A stretch of 64,000 nucleotides of DNA from an uncultured SAR86 cluster bacterium. GTDB lineage: Bacteria > Pseudomonadota > Gammaproteobacteria > Magnimaribacterales > TMED112. The stretch is taken from positions 29,505 through 93,504 of the forward strand of contig CACEYZ010000003.1 in NCBI GenBank assembly GCA_902563885.1, in the 5' to 3' direction. A program made the translations under genes and the position numbers. This document shows positions 1 through 8,105 of the stretch, in pieces. The notes below the pieces were generated by a model that was not told the origin of the DNA, made no database searches, and saw only the letters and a program-made list of their open reading frames with translations. Position 1 is the stretch's first letter; every line of letters starts with the position of its first letter.

Positions 1-788
1 TTTTCCCTGGAAAGTTTTATGCACTTAGCATAACAACCACCCTCAAAATTAAAGACTGTACCATCGCCCCATCCATGCTCATCATCTCCGATTAGTGAAC
101 ACTTGGGATCTGTAGATAATGTGGTTTTGCCTGTTCCAGATAAACCAAAAAATAATGTTGTACGCCCGTCTGAGGTTTGATTTGCTGAGCAGTGCATAGG
201 AAGAACATTTTTTTCAGGTAATAGAAAGTTTTGCACAGAAAACATAGACTTTTTTATTTCACCAGCATATTTCATACCGGCAATCAAAACTCTTCTTTTA
301 TGAAAATTGATTATCACACAACCATCAGAATTAGTTTTATCAACTTCAGGATCGCAAACAAAATCAGGTGCTGAAATCAACTGCCAAGCTTCTTTATTTT
401 CAGAGTTATATTTATTAGGAACAATAAAGATTAATTTTGAAAAAAGAGAATGCCACGCTTTTTCACACTTTACTTCCACTGGAATATAGTGATCTTTATT
501 TGAACCAACATGAACTTCTGTTTTATAGTGTTTTTTATTACTTAAATAATCGGAAACTTTATTCCATAGATTATTAAAATCATCTGAATTAAAAGGCTGG
601 TTAACGTTACCCCATTCAATTTGATCTCTAGTGCTGGCTTCTTCTACAATAAATCTATCTTTTGGACTTCTTCCAGTCCTACTTCCAGTTAAGGCAAGAA
701 ATGCGCCATTGCTGACAAGTTTTCCTTCATCATTAGCAACAGCCTCTTCAATAAGTTTAGAATTAGATAAGATTTGTTCTTTTGACAT
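1..788 (-). CDS. pckA: Phosphoenolpyruvate carboxykinase (ATP), N-terminal part, cut by window edge
   Basis: PckA converts oxaloacetate and ATP to phosphoenolpyruvate, CO2 and ADP, the entry step of gluconeogenesis. The minus strand reads in frame from an ATG at 786-788 to the window edge, giving about 262 residues of a protein normally near 530. Visible family signatures are the N-terminal substrate segment [14 protein letters not shown], the P-loop [11 protein letters not shown], the metal-binding stretch GDDEHGW and the [10 protein letters not shown] block at the edge. The C-terminal half lies outside the window. It begins 17 bp after the dsbB stop on the same strand and may be cotranscribed with it. 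Together with pgk and fba it supports growth on non-sugar carbon. Confidence 0.95.
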   Translation of the reverse strand, partial: MSKEQILSNSKLIEEAVANDEGKLVSNGAFLALTGSRTGRSPKDRFIVEEASTRDQIEWGNVNQPFNSDDFNNLWNKVSDYLSNKKHYKTEVHVGSNKDHYIPVEVKCEKAWHSLFSKLIFIVPNKYNSENKEAWQLISAPDFVCDPEVDKTNSDGCVIINFHKRRVLIAGMKYAGEIKKSMFSVQNFLLPEKNVLPMHCSANQTSDGRTTLFFGLSGTGKTTLSTDPKCSLIGDDEHGWGDGTVFNFEGGCYAKCIKLSRE

Positions 789-805
789 TAAAGATAGCCC
801 AATAT

Positions 806-1309
806 TTATTTAGTCATATTTATAAAAATTAAAAGGTATCTTAACAGTATTAATAAAATCATTGAAGCAAAATAGATAGTTGACCATTCGGCAATATTTA
901 AGGTTAAAAACGTCCAAACTTCTTCTGCACACTTGCTGCTACCAATGAAGATTTTTTGAATACCCTCAAAAAATGGATAAATATTAAATATCACATCAAA
1001 GGGCATGTCACATAAGCCATCAGGCAGCTGATCTTTAGGTAAATTTTGTAGATATATTTGCCTACTTCCTGCTGATAGACCTATTGTCAAAGCTAGGATT
1101 CCAAGGATATCAAAATAAGTTTTTAATATCGGCATTAACGCCTTAATCAGAAAAATTACAAAAACAGTTCGAGCTGCGTAAGATTGAATTAAACATAGAT
1201 TACACGGCGTAAGACCCTCTATATTTTCAAGATAATATTGACTTAGAACAACAAATCCCGAGCAAAAAGTAATAAAAAAATCTAAATAGTTTTGAAAAAA
1301 TGCTTTCAC
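806..1309 (-). CDS. dsbB: Disulfide bond formation protein B
   Basis: This inner-membrane protein reoxidises periplasmic DsbA and passes the electrons to quinone. The 167-residue product is of normal length for the family and has four hydrophobic segments. The first redox pair is C36 and C39 in the motif PCNLC. The second periplasmic pair is C100 (LPDGLC) and C127 (GSSKC). Its partner dsbA lies about 3.3 kb away, beyond polA and engB. The gene is divergent from polA with only 23 bp between start codons. Confidence 0.93.
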   Translation of the reverse strand: MKAFFQNYLDFFITFCSGFVVLSQYYLENIEGLTPCNLCLIQSYAARTVFVIFLIKALMPILKTYFDILGILALTIGLSAGSRQIYLQNLPKDQLPDGLCDMPFDVIFNIYPFFEGIQKIFIGSSKCAEEVWTFLTLNIAEWSTIYFASMILLILLRYLLIFINMTK

Positions 1310-1332
1310 AATTAAGTATTATATATACTTCT

Positions 1333-3987
1333 ATGGATTTTCAACCGAACGTTATTCTAATAGATGGAACCTCATACATTTATCGAGCATTCCATGCGTT
1401 GCCACCTTTAACTACATCAACCGGGAAACCTACTGGAGCAACTAGAGGATTTGCAGCAATGTTGAATAAATTAATAAAAACGTATCCTGAAATACCAATG
1501 GTTATGGTCTTTGATGCAAAGGGAAAAAATTTTAGAAATGATTATTATGAAAAATATAAAGCAAATAGACCTCCAATGCCTAATGAGCTTAAACATCAGA
1601 TTGAGGATATAAAAAAATTATGTGGACTATTTAATTTTACAGTCCAGGAAGTTGAGGATGTTGAAGCAGATGATGTTATTGCTACTTTAGTTTCTAATTT
1701 TTCTGAAGATAAAATTTTAATATCTTCACCAGACAAAGATTTAACTCAGCTAGTGAATAAAAATGTGATTCAACATAATTCGATGAGTGATATTTTCTTT
1801 GATGAAAATGGTGTTAAAGAGAAATTTGGAGTTTTCCCAAATAAAGTCGCTGAATTACTAGCTTTAGTAGGAGATAAATCAGATAACATTCCAGGAATTA
1901 CAAAAGTGGGAGAAAAAACTGCTGCTAAATGGCTTAATGAATATGGAAGTTTAGATGAAGTTATAAAAAATGCTGAAAATATCACGGGAAAAGTTGGTGA
2001 AAATCTTAGAGAGGAAAAAAATGTTTTACAGAGAAATTTCTTTTTGGTTAGCTTAAAAAATGATATTAATTTAGGGCTTCAAAAAAGTGACATCTCAACT
2101 CCAAAACCAAATAGTAATGGGCTACAAGAATTCTATAGGGGTTTAGAATTCAATACATTTATTGAACATGAGGATAATAAAAGTGCAGGTGTAGAGTATA
2201 TGTCTGTAAATTCTCTTGAAGAGCTAAGGCAGCTTTCTTCTCAATTTCATAATTGCGACTACTTTAGCTTTGATACTGAAACAACATCATTAGATGTAAA
2301 TATTGCTCAAATAGTTGGTTTTTCTTTTTGCTTTGAATCTGGAAAAGCCTTTTATGTGCCTTTAGAGCATAATGAGAGCACAGGTCTTTCAAAGGATGCT
2401 GGAATAAATTGGCTTAAAGAAATTCTTCCTAAAAACTGTTCAAAGCTTATAGGGCAGAATTTAAAATATGACTTAGCAGTTCTTTCAAAGGAAGGAATTT
2501 TTTTAGAGTCCTTTCTGGCTGATACAATGCTTATGTCATACGTATTAAACAGCACTGCATCAAGACATAATCTAGATGCACTATCTGAGTATTATCTTAA
2601 TTTTAAAACTATTAAATATGAGGATGTAATAGGAAAAGGAGCAAAGAAATACAAATCATTTGCTGATGTGCCAATTAAAGAAGCAACAAATTATGCTGCT
2701 GAAGATGCCGATATAACTTTGAGGTTATATGAAAAGTTGTGTGATTTGCTTGATGAAGGAGCTCAAGATATTTTAAAAAATATGGAATACCCATTATTAA
2801 TTGTTTTAATGCAAATGGAGAAAGATGGAGCACGTATAGACACGGGACATCTAAAAAAATTATCAAATAATTTTGGTGATCAACTTATGAAATTAGCAAA
2901 AAAAATACATGATGCTTCCGGCTCCGTCTTTAATATTGATTCGCCAAAACAACTTAGCGAAGTACTTTTTAAAAAACTAAAAATTGAAACAAAAGGTCTT
3001 AAAAAAACTAGCACAGGATACTACTCAACATCAGAGAGTGTGTTACAAAAATTAGCCAACGAAAATCCTATTGTCAAAGATATTCTTAACTACAGGTCAT
3101 TGGCAAAACTAAAAAGCACTTATACAGATAAACTGTCCGAAATTTGTGATGCTTCTTCCAGAGTTCACACGTCCTATCAGCAAGCTGTAACCTCAACAGG
3201 AAGACTATCTTCTTCTGAACCTAATCTTCAAAACATACCTATTAGAACTTCAGAGGGAGTGACAATACGAGAAGCTTTTGTGGCTTCAGAGGGCAAAAAG
3301 ATTCTAGCAATGGACTACTCACAAATCGAATTAAGACTTATGGCACATTATTCCAAAGATCAAATTATGCTAGATTCTTTTAAAAATAATGAGGACATTC
3401 ATAAAAGAACAGCATCAGAAGTTTTCTCAGTTGAAATGGAACATGTAACAGACGAAATGAGGAGAAGGGCAAAGACCATTAACTTTGGTTTGCTTTATGG
3501 AATGAGCGCTTTTGGTCTTTCAAATCAATTATCAGTATCTAGGGCTGAAGCTGAGGAGTTTCTTCTAAATTACTTCGCTAAATACTCGTCAATAAAGGTA
3601 TTTATGAAAGATGTTGTTGAACAAGCAAAAAAAGATAAATACGTCTCTACTCTCTACGGCCGGAAAATTCATGTCCCTAATATTGAGTCACCAAATTACA
3701 TGCTAAGACAAGCTTCAGAAAGAGCAGCAGTTAATGGTCCTTTGCAAGGTAGTGCTGCTGATATTATTAAAAGAGCAATGATTAATATCTTTAAAGAATC
3801 TGGAAAGAATGAAAAGGATGTAAAAATGATACTGCAAGTTCACGATGAGTTAGTATTCGAAGTTCCAGAAGATTATGATGAAAAAAATATTTCTTACTTA
3901 ATTGACTTGATGGAAGAGAGTTCTTCAATTGATGTGCCACTAAAAGTCGAGTATGGCTTTGGCACAAATTGGCGAGAGGCTCATTAG
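1333..3987 (+). CDS. polA: DNA polymerase I
   Basis: PolA fills repair gaps and replaces Okazaki primers. Three domains are visible: an N-terminal 5'-3' exonuclease (DGTSYIYRAFHAL near the start, SSPDKDLTQL), a 3'-5' exonuclease whose FDTETTSLD carries the metal-binding Asp and Glu, and the polymerase domain (AMDYSQIELRLMAHYS, the RRRAKTINFGLLYG O-helix, and VHDELVFEV). The proofreading residues look intact, unlike in Taq polymerase. An in-frame ATG lies upstream at 1300, inside dsbB. I chose 1333 because the family sequence begins there (MDFQPNVILIDG). That gives 884 residues, slightly shorter than E. coli. The stop overlaps that of engB by 4 bp. Confidence 0.97.
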   Translation: MDFQPNVILIDGTSYIYRAFHALPPLTTSTGKPTGATRGFAAMLNKLIKTYPEIPMVMVFDAKGKNFRNDYYEKYKANRPPMPNELKHQIEDIKKLCGLFNFTVQEVEDVEADDVIATLVSNFSEDKILISSPDKDLTQLVNKNVIQHNSMSDIFFDENGVKEKFGVFPNKVAELLALVGDKSDNIPGITKVGEKTAAKWLNEYGSLDEVIKNAENITGKVGENLREEKNVLQRNFFLVSLKNDINLGLQKSDISTPKPNSNGLQEFYRGLEFNTFIEHEDNKSAGVEYMSVNSLEELRQLSSQFHNCDYFSFDTETTSLDVNIAQIVGFSFCFESGKAFYVPLEHNESTGLSKDAGINWLKEILPKNCSKLIGQNLKYDLAVLSKEGIFLESFLADTMLMSYVLNSTASRHNLDALSEYYLNFKTIKYEDVIGKGAKKYKSFADVPIKEATNYAAEDADITLRLYEKLCDLLDEGAQDILKNMEYPLLIVLMQMEKDGARIDTGHLKKLSNNFGDQLMKLAKKIHDASGSVFNIDSPKQLSEVLFKKLKIETKGLKKTSTGYYSTSESVLQKLANENPIVKDILNYRSLAKLKSTYTDKLSEICDASSRVHTSYQQAVTSTGRLSSSEPNLQNIPIRTSEGVTIREAFVASEGKKILAMDYSQIELRLMAHYSKDQIMLDSFKNNEDIHKRTASEVFSVEMEHVTDEMRRRAKTINFGLLYGMSAFGLSNQLSVSRAEAEEFLLNYFAKYSSIKVFMKDVVEQAKKDKYVSTLYGRKIHVPNIESPNYMLRQASERAAVNGPLQGSAADIIKRAMINIFKESGKNEKDVKMILQVHDELVFEVPEDYDEKNISYLIDLMEESSSIDVPLKVEYGFGTNWREAH

Positions 3988-4568
3988 ATTAGCTTATCGA
4001 TTTTTTTTGCTAGGGTCGTTACCAATCCAATGTCTTTGTTACTTAAAAGATAAAAGCTCTGAAAACTTTCTTCAAAGCTTTTTGAAACTTCGATTATCTG
4101 CTCATTTTTAAGCTTATCTATTTTTGTAAGCACGATATGAAATGGCAAATTGAGTTTGTTGAGATACTCAATCATTTGTATATCAGTTTCTTTTATTTTC
4201 TTTGATTTATAGAATGAATTTGAGTCAATAAATAGAAAAGCATATTTTAAATTTTCTCTTTCTTCAAAATATCTCGGTAATTCCTTCTGCCATGACTTGA
4301 TTTGAGATTTTGAAATATTTGCAAAACCGTATCCAGGAAAATCAACAATAAAATTTTTATCTTTTTTAAAATAATTAAATAACTTTGTTTTCCCTGGCTT
4401 CTTACTGGTATAAGAGAGCTTTTTATTATTTGCCAATAAATTAATAGCTGAGGATTTGCCTGAGTTAGATGCCCCTACAAATGCAATTTCCTGACAATTG
4501 AGACTTGGTATTTGCTCAAAAAGTTCATAACTGGCAAAAAATTCTAAATTTATAGTATGACGGTCCAT
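3984..4568 (-). CDS. engB: Ribosome biogenesis GTPase EngB/YsxC
   Basis: This is a small essential GTPase of the TrmE-Era-EngA-EngB-Obg class that assists large-subunit assembly. The 194-residue product has G1 GASNSGKSSA, G2 around KPGKTKLFN, G3 DFPGYGFA and G4 LTKIDKL. It is convergent with polA, as in many gammaproteobacteria, and their stops overlap by 4 bp with no terminator between them. A short divergent gap of 34 bp separates it from dsbA. Confidence 0.95.
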   Translation of the reverse strand: MDRHTINLEFFASYELFEQIPSLNCQEIAFVGASNSGKSSAINLLANNKKLSYTSKKPGKTKLFNYFKKDKNFIVDFPGYGFANISKSQIKSWQKELPRYFEERENLKYAFLFIDSNSFYKSKKIKETDIQMIEYLNKLNLPFHIVLTKIDKLKNEQIIEVSKSFEESFQSFYLLSNKDIGLVTTLAKKIDKLI

Positions 4569-4602
4569 ATTTCGAAAAAACTTGTTATATAATCATTTTC
4601 GC

Positions 4603-5178
4603 ATGTTTAGATTGTTTTCAATAATTCTATTTGCCTTTCCACTATTGGCTCAACCAAAGCTAAATGTCGACTATATTGAAATACCCGAAGGATTGGTCAA
4701 AGAAAAGGGTGTAACTGAAATTTTTTGGTACGGTTGCCCAGCTTGTTTAGAGTATGAAAATACCCTTAAAAAGATCAAAGAAATAGATCCAACTATTGAA
4801 GTAAATAAAATTCCTCAATTTAGACTTCCAGCAGCGAAAACCTATTACACCATTGAGTCGTTAAATCTTGGCGATGAAGTTCACGATAAAGTATTTAAAG
4901 ACTGGCAGCTAAAAAGAAAACCACTTGGTAGTGACAAAGATGTCGAAAATTTCGCGAAAAGACATAATCTTGATGTTGAAAATTTTATGAGAGTGTACAA
5001 CTCTTTTAGCATCAATATAAAAGCTAAAAATGCCATAGCCGTTCCAAGAAAACTAATTGAAAATGGAATAGATTTCAAAGGCACACCAACTGTTGTAGTT
5101 AATGGTAAATATATTGTGACAAGACAAAGAAACGTGAGTAAAGAGATAGAGAATATAATTTTTCTTTTGAATAAATAA
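4603..5178 (+). CDS. dsbA: Thiol:disulfide interchange protein DsbA
   Basis: DsbA is the periplasmic oxidase that introduces disulfides into exported proteins. The start MFRLFSIILFAFPLLA opens a hydrophobic signal peptide, so I prefer 4603 over the in-frame ATG at 4582. The thioredoxin-fold active site is FWYGCPACLEYE, a CPAC motif in place of the CPHC of E. coli. The cis-proline loop is GTPTVVVNGKY. The C-terminal residues end shortly after the last helix. The neighbours engB and a c-type cytochrome match the classical polA/engB/cytochrome c/dsbA neighbourhood of pseudomonads. Likely clients in this window include LptD. Confidence 0.93.
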   Translation: MFRLFSIILFAFPLLAQPKLNVDYIEIPEGLVKEKGVTEIFWYGCPACLEYENTLKKIKEIDPTIEVNKIPQFRLPAAKTYYTIESLNLGDEVHDKVFKDWQLKRKPLGSDKDVENFAKRHNLDVENFMRVYNSFSINIKAKNAIAVPRKLIENGIDFKGTPTVVVNGKYIVTRQRNVSKEIENIIFLLNK

Positions 5179-5213
5179 CTTGAAATAAAAAAATTTAAAT
5201 AAATAAAGTAAAT

Positions 5214-5609
5214 ATGAAAAATTTGATTTACCTTTCACTGTTAATATCAGGTCTTCTTTTTGCAGATGACTATGAAGATGAAGTAAGAGACAGACTCAAT
5301 AAATATTCAGGAAGCACTATTGCTGTGGATAATGGCTCGCAAGAGGGTGAAGAAGTTATTTCAAGGAGTGGTAAGGAAGTTTATGATATTGGCTGTGCTG
5401 CATGCCATACTGCTGGCCTAGCTGGCTCTCCATTATTGGGTGATCAATCTCAATGGGAAGCTAGACTTGTAAAAGGTGTTGAGACATTAACAAATAATGC
5501 CTACAACGGCTACAATGCAATGCCTGCAAAAGGTCTTTGTATGGATTGCTCAAAGGAAGAAATTAGAGCTTCAGTAGATTACATGCTTGAGGCTTTAACA
5601 GTCGACTAG
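5214..5609 (+). CDS. Cytochrome c5-type monohaem protein
   Basis: This is a periplasmic electron carrier of the cytochrome c5 (CycB) type. A signal peptide (MKNLIYLSLLISGLLFA) precedes a charged linker and one haem site, CAACH. The axial methionine is in YNAMPAKG. The CMDC pair next to it is the typical c5 disulfide, followed by the conserved helix ending in VDYMLEAL. It lies 35 bp downstream of dsbA and is probably cotranscribed. Its stop codon overlaps the stop of the small minus-strand gene beyond it. Confidence 0.92.
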   Translation: MKNLIYLSLLISGLLFADDYEDEVRDRLNKYSGSTIAVDNGSQEGEEVISRSGKEVYDIGCAACHTAGLAGSPLLGDQSQWEARLVKGVETLTNNAYNGYNAMPAKGLCMDCSKEEIRASVDYMLEALTVD

Positions 5610-5782
5610 ATTTTCTGTTCTAATTCTTCAATTCTTTTTTCTAATTGATCAACTTTAGCAATTAGTTGTTCTAGCTCATCTTTTTTAACAAAACCAGAAT
5701 CTTTCATAAATTTCTCAAGGGCAGGTTTTACCATTTTTTCCATGCCTTTTAAATCTTTGCCCATTCCAAACGGATTAAACAT
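5606..5782 (-). CDS. Small coiled-coil protein, UbiK (YqiC/BMFP)-like
   Basis: This 58-residue ORF has an ATG at 5780-5782 and a TAG at 5606-5608. The start MFNPFGMGKDLKG is followed by an amphipathic helix and a C-terminal heptad coiled coil (VDQLEKRIEELEQKI). The C-terminal half resembles UbiK, the accessory factor of the aerobic ubiquinone complex that forms a coiled-coil trimer. The product is much shorter than E. coli UbiK (96 residues), lacking part of the N-terminal region. It overlaps the yigB-like gene by 8 bp as the last gene of the dapF-xerC-yigB block, so it is probably translated from that mRNA. The existence of the gene is fairly sure. The UbiK assignment is an inference from pattern. 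Confidence 0.68.
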   Translation of the reverse strand: MFNPFGMGKDLKGMEKMVKPALEKFMKDSGFVKKDELEQLIAKVDQLEKRIEELEQKI

Positions 5783-6503
5783 TTTCTCTCTCCAAAATAA
5801 AATTTTTATTAATTAAATTGTAGACCTCTTTCCAGTTTTTAGCTTGTAATTCACACGGAAAAATCTCAGTCCACTTTTTCCCCTCAGAATTAAACCATAT
5901 GGTATTAAAGTTACAATTTCTAGCACCTCCTACATCATTTATTGGACAATCTCCAATATGAATGACTTCATCAGCTTCGCATTTTGTTAATTCTAATGCT
6001 TTCAAAAAATGATCTGGTGATGGTTTGTTGCTTTGAACATCTTTCGAATTAATTGAGAAATCAAATATATGGTCTATACCAATAAGCTTAAGGTCTGCGT
6101 TTCCATTTGAAAGAGAAGCAACCTTAGTTTTTCTAAAGAGTCTTTCAATAATAATTTTTGCATCTTTGTACAATTGAACTTTATTCCTAGATTTAAAAAA
6201 TTCATTAAAAGCTTCATTACTATAGTAAGTAGCCTCACTTTCATCTGCGCCAACTTCTTGAAGAATATGCTTTATGATCTCTTTACGAAAAGTAGTTAAA
6301 TCAAATTTTAAATTTGGATTTTTTTCTACTAAAGTTACTCTAATTTCACTTATGCGCTTATCGTCATAGTCATTATATATTTCTGGATATTTTGTAAATA
6401 CAAAATCCCACATTGCTTTTTCTGCCTCAACAATAACCTTATTGTTGGGCCACACAGTATTATCTAAGTCTAATGTAATAAGTTTAATTTTCTTTTTTAG
6501 CAT
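5775..6503 (-). CDS. yigB: HAD-superfamily hydrolase, YigB-like
   Basis: This is a haloacid-dehalogenase-type phosphatase. In E. coli YigB dephosphorylates FMN in riboflavin synthesis. Motif I is DLDNTVWP with the nucleophile and acid Asp pair, motif II is SLSNGN, the motif III lysine lies in NKPSPDHF and motif IV is HIGDCPINDVGGAR. I chose the internal ATG at 6503, which gives MLKKKIKLITLDLDN, over 6518. Either start overlaps xerC. The order dapF-xerC-yigB is the E. coli order and supports the name. The exact substrate cannot be read from the sequence. Confidence 0.85.
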   Translation of the reverse strand: MLKKKIKLITLDLDNTVWPNNKVIVEAEKAMWDFVFTKYPEIYNDYDDKRISEIRVTLVEKNPNLKFDLTTFRKEIIKHILQEVGADESEATYYSNEAFNEFFKSRNKVQLYKDAKIIIERLFRKTKVASLSNGNADLKLIGIDHIFDFSINSKDVQSNKPSPDHFLKALELTKCEADEVIHIGDCPINDVGGARNCNFNTIWFNSEGKKWTEIFPCELQAKNWKEVYNLINKNFILERENV

Positions 6504-7368
6504 GAGGGTGTGAAGCATCGTAAATTTTTGCCAGTTGTTGGAAATTAAGTTTTGTATAAATTTGTGTAGTTGTGAGACTGCTATGTCCTAACATTTCCTG
6601 AATCGATCTTAAATCTCCGCTTGATTCAAGAAGATGTGAGGCAAAACTATGTCTCAGCATATGTGGATGTACAGGTTGCATGCCTTGCGAAACTGAGATT
6701 TTATATAATCTTTGCTGGAAAGCTCTCACAGAAATTCTCTTACCATACTTATTAGTAAAAAAAGCGTCAGTTTTGATTCCTTTGGTCTCTCTAAAATTAA
6801 TCCAATCTTGAATTGCTATTTGCGCAAATTTGCCAACAGGTATAAGCCTCTCTTTTTTTCCTTTTCCAAAAACTTTTACAAAGGAATAATTTGACTCAAA
6901 AGAAGATAAATTCAATCCAACTGCTTCTGAAACCCTTAGTCCTGATGAGTAGAGCAGTTCTAAAAAAGCTTTATCCCGAAAGTCTGACATTGTTTTTGGT
7001 TCAAATGATAAAAGTTTTACAACATCTTCGGGGGGTAAAGCCTTAGGCAAGGTTTCATTAAGTTTCGGACTTTGAATATTCTCAAAAACGTTCTCATCTA
7101 CTCCTTCGATCTTTTTTAAATATCTAAAAAAATTTCTTAAAGAAGAAAGATTTCTGAGGATAGAGCGATTACCAAGTCCTTTTTTTCTCAAATCAAAAAT
7201 CCAGGAAGTTACATCTTGCTGCTCTAATGACTCAATACTTATTTTTGTTTTAGATGCAAAGGCTAGAAACCTCTTAACATCTCTCTCATAGTTTGAGATT
7301 GTATGATTGGAGTAATTTTTAACTCTCAAAAAAGTTTTTAAATTTTCAAAAATATTCTCTTTCATCAA
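6484..7368 (-). CDS. xerC: Tyrosine recombinase XerC
   Basis: XerC acts with XerD at dif to resolve chromosome dimers. The 294-residue protein is of normal length. The N-terminal SAM-like core-binding domain is followed by a catalytic domain with all expected residues: R145 (SSGLRVSEA), the beta-hairpin Lys in GKGKKER, H236 and R239 (HPHMLRH), H262 (LGHSS) and the nucleophile Y271 (QIYTKL). Location between dapF and yigB identifies it as XerC rather than XerD. Its start overlaps the end of dapF by 23 bp. Confidence 0.94.
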   Translation of the reverse strand: MMKENIFENLKTFLRVKNYSNHTISNYERDVKRFLAFASKTKISIESLEQQDVTSWIFDLRKKGLGNRSILRNLSSLRNFFRYLKKIEGVDENVFENIQSPKLNETLPKALPPEDVVKLLSFEPKTMSDFRDKAFLELLYSSGLRVSEAVGLNLSSFESNYSFVKVFGKGKKERLIPVGKFAQIAIQDWINFRETKGIKTDAFFTNKYGKRISVRAFQQRLYKISVSQGMQPVHPHMLRHSFASHLLESSGDLRSIQEMLGHSSLTTTQIYTKLNFQQLAKIYDASHPHAKKEN

Positions 7369-8038
7369 ATTTACTTTTATTTATTATTTCAGTATTTGCT
7401 TCTGAACATATTTTATTATCATCTTTTTTATAACAGATCATTTGACCGCCGCTAGAATTTAAAAAAATTTTGTCTAACGAAGGATTCTTTTTAAAGATTA
7501 CAAAAGCTGTTGCAGAACTTCCACTTCCACATGAAAGCGTTTCACCTACCCCTGCTTCAAAAGTCCTTATTAGAAACTTATCATCTGAATCATGCTTATA
7601 AATGCTTAAGTTAAAATTATCTGAATTAAAGAATTCCCCTGTTTTTTGATGTTCATTTTCTAAATCATCATCGATTAAATTATCAGACTCCCAAACAATG
7701 TGATAATTTGTTGTGTCGACGTAAGTGAATCCATCTAAAAGTTCTTTGTAATCATTAATTTTCACAGTGGCCTTAATATTTTTAGCTATTGGTTTATCTT
7801 CATTCAATAAGGCCTTTATACATCTTTTTCCATTAATGCAGTTTAGGGCAGGTGTTCCATCTCGATTGAAAATTTTCAAATCCTTGAAAGAGGCGTCATC
7901 TTCTCTATGTATAAGTAACTGGTCAAATTTAAGGTCTTTATTTTGATTGAGTTTTTCGAAAGAGCATTTTGTGATTTTTTCATCGTTAGTAATGATAAAG
8001 GAGTTGCCATTACAGTGCATTTTTACAAATTCAATCAT
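7346..8038 (-). CDS. dapF: Diaminopimelate epimerase, short and divergent
   Basis: DapF interconverts LL- and meso-diaminopimelate for lysine and peptidoglycan. The two catalytic cysteines are present: C67 in NCINGKRC (the family normally has CGNG.RC) and C170 in GETLSCGSGSSA. The N-terminal motif reads MHCNGNSF where most homologues have MHGLGNDF. At 230 residues it is some 40 shorter than E. coli DapF. Synteny with xerC and yigB supports the assignment despite the divergence. It is divergent from tkt across 67 bp that should hold both promoters. Confidence 0.85.
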   Translation of the reverse strand: MIEFVKMHCNGNSFIITNDEKITKCSFEKLNQNKDLKFDQLLIHREDDASFKDLKIFNRDGTPALNCINGKRCIKALLNEDKPIAKNIKATVKINDYKELLDGFTYVDTTNYHIVWESDNLIDDDLENEHQKTGEFFNSDNFNLSIYKHDSDDKFLIRTFEAGVGETLSCGSGSSATAFVIFKKNPSLDKIFLNSSGGQMICYKKDDNKICSEANTEIINKSKFDEREYF

Positions 8039-8105
8039 TTAATTTTTTAATACCCGTTTATTTTTAAATTTCAATTATATAATTGACCTGAGGTTTTTTC
8101 TTAAT

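Noticed and set aside
307..813. Two plus-strand ORFs of 60 codons
   Set aside because: They lie antisense within the pckA coding region, whose reading frame and motifs are clear.
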